Source: Clostridia bacterium | GTDB taxonomy: Bacteria > Bacillota > Clostridia > Christensenellales > RUG350 | Assembly: GCA_017631635.1 (NCBI GenBank) | Contig: JAGBSX010000056.1 | Location: 1 to 51,841 of the forward strand | Direction of reading: 5' to 3' | Length of the DNA: 51,841 nucleotides | Shown: positions 8,701 to 14,095 of the stretch, piece after piece | Numbering within the stretch: position 1 is the stretch's first letter | Layout of the letters: each line of letters opens with the position of its first letter | Program-made: the position numbers and the translations under genes | Notes under the pieces: model-generated | Told to the model about the DNA's origin: nothing | The model's database searches: none | What the model saw: only the letters and a program-made list of their open reading frames with translations

Positions 8701-9823
8701 TATACCAAACGTCACCTCCACCAAAAACGTCGTCATACAAGACAAGTACGTAGATGCTGTAGCCCCAGAGGTAGAATTAGCACTAGGACTATACGACAAC
8801 GGTATCAATACTACTGCTATGTTGGTCACCTATACTGCAGGTAATGTATCTACCACCACTACCGAATACGGTATAGTATACAATGGATATAGATTTAAGT
8901 TCACAGGTAATATCTCTGATGACAATCAATTCGTCATGTACTTCAAAGAAGGTATGCTAGAGGTCAATGATGAGATACTCGTCAAAGCATACGCTACCTA
9001 TATCGACAAGACTACCAACCAGACTACTACCATTTATTCTCAAGAGACGCCCTACGTAGTGAGAGACGTGGCGACCATACTACCAGAAGGTCTAGAGTAT
9101 TCTATGACCGAGATAGCCTCCTCTACCTCCGATACACTAGATATGGACCTCACCTTTGAGGCAAGTGTGGGTGATATATCCTACAATAGTTTCAAACTCA
9201 ACTTTGAGACCAACTTGCCAGGTGCAGTAGTCAAATATAGAGTAGGACCAGTAGGCGCGTTTGCCAATGCTACTAGTGGTATGACTATATCCAACAATAT
9301 CAAGCCTACCACCAACTACGTAGTATACGTGCAACTATACAAGGGTACTACCCTCATAGACACCAAGCAAATCAACGTGACTACTATCGCTACCAATTAC
9401 GATATTGACTTCACACTCACGGCTGGTGACATCACCTCTAGTGAGGCTAGAGTGGTTATTAGTGGTATCAGTGGTGCTAATGGCAACGTCAAATACTACT
9501 ATAGACTACAAGGCGAAGAATGGGTAGATTGGGGTGATACTACTTTCTCATTCGACGGACTAAATGCCTCTACCTCATACGTAGCAGAGGTCAAGGTAGT
9601 AGACGTATATGGTGTAGAGAAAGTCAAGACGTTATCTATCACTACTTTGGCAAATACTGCTGGTGGAGACACTCCAGACGTACCTGGTGGAGATACCCCA
9701 GATGCTCCTGGTGGCGACACTCCAGACGCTCCAGCAGAGTCCACAGGTTGTGGCGGTGCTATCGCTATGCTATCTGCATTTATGGGACTAATCGCCCTAG
9801 CAGTAGTAGGCAAGAAGTACTAA
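5771..9823 (+). CDS. Large modular secreted/surface-anchored protein with C-terminal sorting-like tail
   Basis: Predicted extracellular protein of 1350 residues; function not recognised. A signal peptide covers residues 1-26 (KK, hydrophobic core, AVA site). Three modules open with a W-E-x-x-YG-x-x-GY pattern (Trp at residues 44, 314 and 721), and a shorter fourth has EFYGKAG near 570. Modules close with G/A-I-Y/F-FD (about 273, 557, 695, 904). Residues about 960-1290 are beta-rich and resemble Ig/FN3 folds. The tail has three PGGDTPD-type repeats, then GCGGAIA, a hydrophobic segment and a final KKY, like a membrane-linked sorting signal. The GTG at 5759 is rejected because the GGAGG ribosome site follows it. 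It has its own promoter and terminator, so it is monocistronic. Confidence 0.85.
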   Translation: MKKVSKLIVAILALSMIGVAPMVAVADTPKAEYVSYNRDLSGDWEGNYGSLGYILYGDDNDEGEVTDAYHFMYTKNIFTGVAEGTRVDFTTANGTVHAKGLFSFPNNETYSGALVSYLQDGAPTWRTYELVGDTAGANMPKYPAALGETGRMPGQKTGNGGHGTNISFTLTEDAVKNGGIYMTFYTAFISGASQESVNYHSAIYDVAGEVDKYCSNYYYQPSNANKTKVADSVVRAYNNKGLYVTYKFNEAGDYIFVMWNELKVTGMGVNAIYFDTTAPTSVSPVETISPESMPSAGEGTAEYVQTDKYTGSNWEGVYGKDGYLIPSASDADSFYGSHLTNPIYTAGLYNDGNPATIYGGVLDVTAGGGFTYAEYPSTYSGALAERLGISGSLFRKTDSSQTGTQAVKNIVKNMSLRIPGSEERTNVEMGSSQGTVGIGTPYLYSFALTTDEEVYVSVYVYANTYRQQDASVEMTLGVMKGRYISFRETAKILTGYNSGTITPHPDRDNIVISDEVTINDYNKQGRWVTFKIDGGAGFYTIFGVEGETVLKNSNGIAGIFFDKEKPIYNVPKYVIKNSTLTEIEDGEEVSVIDEFYGKAGSITPDGKVNATFVENYTLDTNKVSVNMIDGKERFVSILVSGDTSLDFYRGVIADFDDITVQKTLTYQITASGDVMYTFKMTDAFSIVSSLSDIKGIYFDETMPTTYRFTEVALNKSASPDWEDTYGSEGYVIPYGKDNGAGVLALDYYVKGESFSFDSKSNVKIEDLAWETPYISNSIYAPNTTEHIGGRFTNDGAGIYAFEFEDEEERYVTLNLYQYWKDAWVFDADGSDNPKFDIRYKVEIYAGSNILAISSATPVTTYEVGGNGTYGVYSTFKAKGSFAVKVTMALDSNNQPIGNQFCLGGIFFDKVSDGALPIPTEHSIKIATTDGVRVVGRTSVADGEDAVLYLYDRPLVGKTVDTVTVDGVSMSVVDGVLTIPNVTSTKNVVIQDKYVDAVAPEVELALGLYDNGINTTAMLVTYTAGNVSTTTTEYGIVYNGYRFKFTGNISDDNQFVMYFKEGMLEVNDEILVKAYATYIDKTTNQTTTIYSQETPYVVRDVATILPEGLEYSMTEIASSTSDTLDMDLTFEASVGDISYNSFKLNFETNLPGAVVKYRVGPVGAFANATSGMTISNNIKPTTNYVVYVQLYKGTTLIDTKQINVTTIATNYDIDFTLTAGDITSSEARVVISGISGANGNVKYYYRLQGEEWVDWGDTTFSFDGLNASTSYVAEVKVVDVYGVEKVKTLSITTLANTAGGDTPDVPGGDTPDAPGGDTPDAPAESTGCGGAIAMLSAFMGLIALAVVGKKY

Positions 9824-9920
9824 GATTGATGTGGTCGATTGAGTAGTCAATCGGTGTCAATCTGCGATTTGAGCCGTAGCCTCATAGGTCTACGAATTAG
9901 GTCGCGACAATCAACAAATG

Positions 9921-9955
9921 AAAATCAACCGAAGGAGACTTCGGTTGATTTTATT
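9921..9955 (+). terminator. Intrinsic terminator of the surface-protein gene
   Basis: A perfect 14-bp stem (AAAATCAACCGAAG, 9921-9934, with 9939-9952) around loop GAGA is followed by T-rich sequence. It lies about 100 bases after the stop codon. A weaker hairpin (GATTGAGTAGTCAATC, 9836-9851) precedes it. Confidence 0.88.
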
Positions 9956-9967
9956 TTATCGCCAAAA

Positions 9968-10170
9968 ACTCGCCGTAGGCGAATATCACTTTGCATAGCA
10001 AAATACAACTGCAAAGCAATACCACTTGCCGACAGGCAAATATAACTGCGCCAGCAATATCACTTGTCGTTAGACAAATATAACTGCGTCACCAATATCA
10101 CTTGTCGTTAGACAAATATAACTGCGTCAGCAATATCACTTGTCGTTAGACAAATATAACTGCGTCAGCC
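9968..10170. repeat. Mini-hairpin array A with 38-bp tandem repeats
   Basis: The 355-bp gap after the surface-protein gene holds the terminator and then this array. Short perfect stems with 3-4 base loops (TCGCC-GTA-GGCGA, TTTGC-ATA-GCAAA, TTGCC-GACA-GGCAA, TTGTC-GTTA-GACAA) alternate with TGC-N4-GCA units, joined by spacers TATCACT and TATAACT. The right half is a tandem repeat of exact 38-bp period, with units starting at 10056, 10094 and 10132. Stem variants change on both arms together. Relatives of this array lie at 35353-35434 and 36058-36162. Confidence 0.9.
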
Positions 10171-10178
10171 TATCTATC

Positions 10179-10664
10179 TCATAGTGATAGGGTGACTAGC
10201 CCTGCCGTGAGGTAGGACATGAGTAGGGTGTGAGAGGGTGTAGGAGACAGGTCGTATAGTTCGCAAGATAACATATAACTACACATTTGTCCTTCTCTAC
10301 AGTCGACGTCCTCCAATTCTGGCAAAAATACTGTCTGTGGTGCTTGGTTTGCCTCTGAGGAGAGTAGTTGTTCTATGAGGGCTAAAGTGCGTTTTTTAAG
10401 GCAAATTAGTCGCCCTAGCATTGAGGTAGAGGGCATAGATGAGAGGTAGGAGTATATTTCGTATTCGATACTATATATACGATTGTATATATCTACCATA
10501 TTTTGGTTGATTTTGGCAGCAGAGAAGTCCTCCGTCTCTATCTCGGCAGATGCGTTTAGGCAAAAGGGTGGCACTCCCCCAAATGCTCTAGTGGGGATAT
10601 TTTGTCTATCGTATTCGGCTTGCATTTTGTCGTATATCTCGTCGTTGAGTATCATATCGTCCAT
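10179..10664 (-). CDS. Hypothetical protein downstream of ylbJ
   Basis: I do not recognise this 161-residue protein. It is soluble, with a mixed N-terminal half, a central helical stretch (residues about 60-110, rich in I, Y, L and E) and a C-terminal hydrophobic patch. The start at 10664 is chosen because GAGGTG stands directly upstream (10668-10676); a more upstream ATG at 10691 has no ribosome site and overlaps a TATAAT-like sequence. It follows ylbJ by 33 bases on the same strand, so co-transcription and a role in sporulation are possible but unproven. Its end abuts hairpin array A. Confidence 0.6.
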   Translation of the reverse strand: MDDMILNDEIYDKMQAEYDRQNIPTRAFGGVPPFCLNASAEIETEDFSAAKINQNMVDIYNRIYSIEYEIYSYLSSMPSTSMLGRLICLKKRTLALIEQLLSSEANQAPQTVFLPELEDVDCREGQMCSYMLSCELYDLSPTPSHTLLMSYLTAGLVTLSL

Positions 10665-10696
10665 ATAGTCACCTCGAGTTATTATATGCACCTATG

Positions 10697-11632
10697 CTAG
10701 ATAACGTACCCAAAAGTTATATAACTAAGCGCTAGAGTTATCAATGCGTGTGTGACTTTGGGTAGTATCAGGCTACTTGTCTTGACACCAGTATCTTTGA
10801 GTAGGGAGATACTCTGCATACCTATACACCCACCCCCTAGAGATATGAGAGCATTGGCGATAGGTATGGACCATACGCTATCTATTCTAGATATAGCCAA
10901 GCACCCTCTAGTCATCTCCACCACGCCTGTGAGTATAGCATACGATATATCGTGAGGTATAGGCAGTATAGAGGATAGGAGGTCTACCACACCTAGCGAC
11001 ACGAGTATATCTGCTAGTAGATAAAAAATAGTCACCATTACTCCTACCATTAGAGTACTTTTGAGAGTAGAGGAGGTGGCTACTGCGAGCCAATCGCATT
11101 TGGTAGATGATATGGTGTGGCGTGAGGGGATATATGATTTGCGATATATCACTCCATTTAGTAGCGCAGATAGGATATGCACTACGTACATAACTATTCC
11201 TGTTTTGAGAGAGGAGAACATACCTACCCCTACCGTACCTATGACGAATATAGGACCTGAGGTGGATGCAAAAGTAGAGATAATGCTGACATCACGAGTG
11301 GATATGGAGCGAGAGGAGTGTAGTTCTCGCAAAGTATCTGCGCCTACTGGATAGCCGGATATTATGCTCATTAGATATACGTAAGAGCCGATATCGGAGC
11401 AACCGTATATCTTGGAGAATACGCCCCCTATTCTCTTAGATAGCACGGCAGGTAGTCCGGAGTGAGACAGCACGCTAGTCAAGAAACAAAATGGTATAAG
11501 AGTAGGCACTAGTCTAGTGGCCCATAGCATCAACCCTTGGTAGCAGGATGCTACGTACTTGGCAGGGGAGGACAATACCACGAGCATTATAGATATAGAT
11601 AGTGTGGCTAATACTATATTTTTCTTGGACAT
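10697..11632 (-). CDS. ylbJ: Sporulation integral membrane protein YlbJ
   Basis: Polytopic membrane protein of 311 residues needed in Bacillus for normal spore cortex formation. Family marks visible are the WATRLVPTLIPFCFL helix, the SGYPVGA motif, and STSGPIFVIGTVGVG typical of the nucleoside-recognition (Gate) membrane domain, followed by several helices to the C-terminus. The start is not well supported: AGGTGG lies about 20 bases upstream, and a TATAAT (minus strand, 11638-11643) is nearly on top of the ATG. A sequence CATAAAAT on the minus strand (11658-11665) resembles a sigma-E -10 element, which would fit the Bacillus regulon, but its -35 partner is poor. Confidence 0.88.
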   Translation of the reverse strand: MSKKNIVLATLSISIMLVVLSSPAKYVASCYQGLMLWATRLVPTLIPFCFLTSVLSHSGLPAVLSKRIGGVFSKIYGCSDIGSYVYLMSIISGYPVGADTLRELHSSRSISTRDVSIISTFASTSGPIFVIGTVGVGMFSSLKTGIVMYVVHILSALLNGVIYRKSYIPSRHTISSTKCDWLAVATSSTLKSTLMVGVMVTIFYLLADILVSLGVVDLLSSILPIPHDISYAILTGVVEMTRGCLAISRIDSVWSIPIANALISLGGGCIGMQSISLLKDTGVKTSSLILPKVTHALITLALSYITFGYVI

Positions 11633-11670
11633 ATAGGATTATATTAGGTAGCCACCTATTTTATGCAAAT

Positions 11671-11702
11671 TAAAAAACACACTATACCGTCGTATAGTGT
11701 GT
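11671..11702 (-). terminator. Intrinsic terminator of the zinc-ribbon gene
   Basis: An 11-bp perfect stem (ACACACTATAC at 11677-11687 with 11692-11702) has loop CGTC. Read on the minus strand it ends in a run of six T, so it stops transcription from 12171 before ylbJ. Confidence 0.88.
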
Positions 11703-11709
11703 CGTTTTA

Positions 11710-12171
11710 TTAAAAATCTTCTTCCTCTTCGCTATCTTCGTCGTCCTCTATATCTTCGTCGTCGTCATAGTCGTCTAGTGAGAGTAGAGTCTCCTCGTCT
11801 TCGTCGTCTAGCATAGGAGAGATATCTTCATATTCATCCTCCATATCTTCGTCGTCTAATGTCAAAGTGTCGTCGTCGGTGAGGGTGTCTGACTCATCCA
11901 TATAGTCGTCTTGCCAAGAATCGTCGCTCTCAGGCTCGTATATATCGTAAGTACTTTGTTTCTCACGACAAGACTCGCACATTTCTTCGCCTTCGTGAAT
12001 ATGATTGAGTTTGCAGATAGGACATAGTTCCATATCTTCTTCCATACTCAACTCATCATCATCTAGTAGATGAATATCGCTCAACTTCAACTCTGCCTTG
12101 CAGACGTTGCACATATCTTCTCCATCAAGTATCCAGTTCAAATCACATCTAGGACATTTGATATAACCCAT
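11710..12171 (-). CDS. Small double zinc-ribbon protein with long acidic tail
   Basis: A 153-residue protein of unknown function. Residues about 1-70 hold two CxxC...CxxC zinc-ribbon-like units (CPRC/CNVC and CPIC/CESC), each with a similar GE(D/E)MC segment, so the second looks like a duplication of the first. Residues about 80-153 are almost wholly Asp/Glu with Ser/Thr, predicted disordered and strongly negative. Such a tail could mimic nucleic acid or bind basic proteins, but that is inference. The ATG at 12171 is preferred because GGAGG lies at 12178-12182; an upstream TTG would overlap it. It is divergent from cwlD across the DnaA-box region and has its own terminator. Confidence 0.8.
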   Translation of the reverse strand: MGYIKCPRCDLNWILDGEDMCNVCKAELKLSDIHLLDDDELSMEEDMELCPICKLNHIHEGEEMCESCREKQSTYDIYEPESDDSWQDDYMDESDTLTDDDTLTLDDEDMEDEYEDISPMLDDEDEETLLSLDDYDDDEDIEDDEDSEEEEDF

Positions 12172-12347
12172 AATAACCTCCAAGATTATAGATATTAATT
12201 ATACGCCAAAAAACGGTATATAATATCAGCATTTGTATATTTTACACAAATACTATAGTTTGTCAAGAGTTTTTCATAAAAATATCCAAAAAATACAAAT
12301 AATATTCGATATTATCGCCAAAAAGTGAATATTGACAAAACTTCAAC

Positions 12348-12391
12348 TTATCCACATTTGCATACTATACTGTGGATAAGTATGTGGATAA
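12348..12391. other. Cluster of three perfect DnaA boxes in an AT-rich intergenic region (possible oriC-like site)
   Basis: TTATCCACA occurs at 12348-12356 on the plus strand. Its complement TGTGGATAA occurs at 12371-12379 and 12383-12391, so there are three exact consensus boxes in 44 bases. They sit in the 12172-12663 spacer, which has no gene and is very AT-rich on both sides, especially 12400-12620 with runs of T and TTTTGACAA. The surrounding genes diverge. dnaA, dnaN, rpmH and parB are not in the window, so it may be an origin separated from dnaA or a DnaA-titrating/regulatory cluster. Confidence 0.6.
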
Positions 12392-12619
12392 CTCTTGCAA
12401 AATGACAATTTTTGACAATTTTTTAGCATAAAGATAGTGATATTTTAGGTTGATTTTGTATAGTAAACACTAGTATTTTTCGCAAAAATGCAGTGTTTTT
12501 TGGTGCGTTTACCAAAAATTTTTCTTCTCAATAATTGTATTGATAAGTATCATTTGTTGGCATTTTATACGGACTTTTTGCAAAAATATGAGATAAGTAA
12601 TTTTTGACAAAATTTTTGA

Positions 12620-12647
12620 GAATATAAGCCCCTGTGTCACATACCTT
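12620..12647 (+). promoter_or_regulatory. Possible sporulation (sigma-E-like) promoter for cwlD
   Basis: GAATATA (12620-12626), 13-bp spacer and CATACCTT (12640-12647) resemble the sigma-E consensus (KMATATT and CATACAAT). The fit is imperfect, with a short spacer, but cwlD is a mother-cell gene in Bacillus. No sigma-A pair with normal spacing was found here. Confidence 0.35.
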
Positions 12648-12663
12648 ATAGCGAGGTGTCGAG

Positions 12664-13344
12664 TTGAAGAGAGTAGTGTGGATATTGCTAATAGTGAGCG
12701 TGATAGGTGCTAGCACTTGGGGGTGTGATAGTGTGTCTAGTGGTGTGGAGATGGACAGATATAGCATAGTCGTAGACGCAGGACACGGTGGAGTGGATAG
12801 TGGTACTATCGGCGTAGTCACCTCAAACAAGGAGAGCGATCTCAATCTCCTCATAGCCAATGCGCTAGGAGAGTACCTACGCCAAGCAGGAGTGAAGGTC
12901 ACCTACACTAGGCAGACGAAAGAGGGGCTATATGGAGAATTGAGTAGTGGATTTAAGATGAGAGATATGCAGGCTAGGAGAGACATCATCACGAGTGCCA
13001 ATCCCGATATAGTAGTGAGCATACATCTCAACAAATTCGCCATACCCTCTAGACGAGGTGTGCAGGTGTATTATCAGACAGGTCGAGATAGAGGGGAGAC
13101 GCTCGCTAGCAGTATTCAGGATATATTTAATACGCACGTCAATCTCCCCCAGTCAGGTAGAGGATACGAGGCGCAGAGAGGGGACTTCTATATGTGTAGG
13201 TGCGTGAGCGTCCCTGCGTGCATAGTGGAATGTGGCTTTTTGTCCAATCCTGATGACGATAGGCTACTAGACACGGCAGAATATCGTGACAAAATAGCCT
13301 ACTATATCTACGCAGGAATAATGAATTACCTAATGAAACGCTAA
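12664..13344 (+). CDS. cwlD: N-acetylmuramoyl-L-alanine amidase CwlD (spore cortex)
   Basis: Amidase_3-type zinc amidase that, in spore formers, removes peptide side chains from cortex peptidoglycan as the first step of muramic-lactam formation. The 226-residue protein has a signal/anchor at residues 4-20. It then shows DAGHGGVDSG with zinc ligand H41, E57, H121 in VSIHLN, and catalytic E189 in IVECGFLSNPDDD. The start is a TTG at 12664, set by GAGGTG at 12653-12658. It stands alone between the DnaA-box region and tRNA-Ser. Confidence 0.9.
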   Translation: MKRVVWILLIVSVIGASTWGCDSVSSGVEMDRYSIVVDAGHGGVDSGTIGVVTSNKESDLNLLIANALGEYLRQAGVKVTYTRQTKEGLYGELSSGFKMRDMQARRDIITSANPDIVVSIHLNKFAIPSRRGVQVYYQTGRDRGETLASSIQDIFNTHVNLPQSGRGYEAQRGDFYMCRCVSVPACIVECGFLSNPDDDRLLDTAEYRDKIAYYIYAGIMNYLMKR

Positions 13345-13372
13345 AAAAAGTCGCTATATACCCCTCAAATAG

Positions 13373-13401
13373 TTGCCAAAACTAAAAAATTATAATATAA
13401 T
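13373..13401 (+). promoter_or_regulatory. Sigma-A promoter for the tRNA-Ser region
   Basis: TTGCCA (13373-13378), 17-bp spacer, TATAAT (13396-13401). It is upstream of both the broken and the intact tRNA copies; each copy also has a TATAAT 18 bases before the tRNA but no clear -35. Confidence 0.65.
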
Positions 13402-13445
13402 ACCTCTCGTAATGACACTCAAGGCTATAGCCGAGTGCCCCCACG

Positions 13446-13510
13446 CAACTAAATAACCGAGTGCGAATATATAATTATTCGTACATATATACGGAGGGAT
13501 ATCGAAGTGG
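13446..13510 (+). repeat. 65-bp direct repeat, copy 1 (tRNA-Ser leader plus 5' acceptor arm)
   Basis: This 65-base segment recurs at 13641-13705 with a single mismatch (A/G). It contains CAACTAAATAACCGAGTGCG, a TATAAT and the first 18 bases of the tRNA. The period is 195 bases. Confidence 0.95.
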
Positions 13511-13631
13511 GGACGTTGCCGAGTGCTGCCAGTGGCAGAAGAAAGGAGGCATAAGGAGTGTCAGAAGGTCGATATTTTACGAGCGAAAGCGAAGAAAAAT
13601 GAGGGCACCGCGACAGGACATAACGAGGCGG
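13493..13631 (+). pseudogene. Broken 5' half of tRNA-Ser with a 108-base insert in the D-loop
   Basis: 13493-13510 equals the first 18 bases of the intact tRNA-Ser. After 108 unrelated bases (13511-13618), the next tRNA stretch CATAACGAGGCGG resumes at 13619-13631 and then stops before the anticodon loop. The break falls inside the D-loop. No 3' half follows; the intact gene begins 57 bases later. It cannot make a standard tRNA. The 13345-13687 gap otherwise holds only the promoter and repeats. Confidence 0.75.
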
Positions 13632-13640
13632 AGCCGAGAA

Positions 13641-13705
13641 CAACTAAATAACCGAGTGCGAGTATATAATTATTCGTACATATATACGGAGGGATATCGA
13701 AGTGG
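13641..13705 (+). repeat. 65-bp direct repeat, copy 2 (leader of intact tRNA-Ser)
   Basis: Near-identical to 13446-13510. It runs into the intact tRNA at 13688 and carries TATAAT at 13665-13670. Confidence 0.95.
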
Positions 13706-13776
13706 TCATAACGAGGCGGTCTTGAAAACCGTTTGTCCGCGAGGGCGCAAGAGTTCGAATCTCTTTCCCTCCGCCA
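13688..13776 (+). tRNA. tRNA-Ser (anticodon UGA), CCA encoded
   Basis: Acceptor GGAGGGA (13688-13694) pairs with TCCCTCC (13766-13772). The anticodon stem CGGT-ACCG encloses loop CTTGAAA with anticodon TGA. The long variable arm and T-arm GAGTTCGAATCTC fit a class II serine tRNA. The encoded CCA is 13774-13776, and a terminator follows directly. Confidence 0.95.
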
Positions 13777-13822
13777 AAAATAACCTAATCTAGAACTAAT
13801 GTCTGGATTAGGTTATTTTCTT
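13777..13822 (+). terminator. Intrinsic terminator after tRNA-Ser
   Basis: AAAATAACCTAATC (13777-13790) pairs with GATTAGGTTATTTT (13806-13819) around a 15-base loop, followed by CTTTTG. Confidence 0.88.
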
Positions 13823-13901
13823 TTGTATCAAGACAAGCACACGCCATAGCGCCAAAATGTTAGTTTTTTATAATTTTTATTTTATTAATATAAAAAAGGA
13901 A

Positions 13902-13930
13902 TTGAAATTTTTTATTGAAAGTGCTAAAAT
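13902..13930 (+). promoter_or_regulatory. Sigma-A promoter for the structured leader RNA and LRR lipoprotein gene
   Basis: TTGAAA (13902-13907), 17-bp spacer, TAAAAT (13925-13930). The expected start, near 13937, coincides with the first base of the outer stem of the downstream RNA. Confidence 0.72.
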
Positions 13931-13936
13931 AAAAGT

Positions 13937-14080
13937 GCTACACAGTTTAATATTTATTTACTCGAGGTTTACGTTTGGTAAAAACGTGAGCTTTGCTTTT
14001 CATACTTCGAGTAAGATGACTGTGTAGCAACAGGGCAAACTGCGTTTTTCGGTGCGTGGGTTTACCTGCGCACCTTTTTT
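13937..14080 (+). ncRNA. Structured leader RNA ending in an intrinsic terminator (unidentified)
   Basis: An outer 10-bp stem joins GCTACACAGT (13937-13946) to ACTGTGTAGC (14019-14028). Inside it TTACTCGA (13958-13965) pairs with TCGAGTAA (14007-14014), and a small ACGTTT/AAACGT hairpin sits within. A single-stranded ACAGGGCAAACTGCG follows. Then comes a terminator stem of 10 bp (14051-14060 with 14065-14074, loop TTTA) and six T. The AGGAGG of the lipoprotein gene begins 6 bases after the T run, so the RNA is placed like an attenuator or riboswitch; it could also act as a free small RNA. It does not match any riboswitch class I know. ACAGGGCAAAC resembles the start of c-di-GMP-I riboswitches, but the rest does not fit. 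Confidence 0.65.
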
Positions 14081-14095
14081 ATTTCAGGAGGTTGT

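Noticed and set aside
9968-10170. Regular 38-bp repeats as a possible CRISPR array
   Set aside because: The repeats are contiguous with no unique spacers, contain internal hairpins that vary, and no cas genes are present.
12528-12902. 124-codon minus-strand frame across the DnaA-box spacer and cwlD
   Set aside because: It overlaps cwlD antisense, has no ribosome site, and its C-terminal half is low-complexity AT translation.
13461-13793. Open frame of 110 codons across the tRNA-Ser repeats
   Set aside because: It runs through the duplicated tRNA leader and the tRNA itself, and its repeated protein text only mirrors the DNA duplication.
14029-14045. ACAGGGCAAAC as a c-di-GMP-I riboswitch
   Set aside because: The GNRA-capped first hairpin and the following conserved GCAAAGCC segment of that aptamer are missing.
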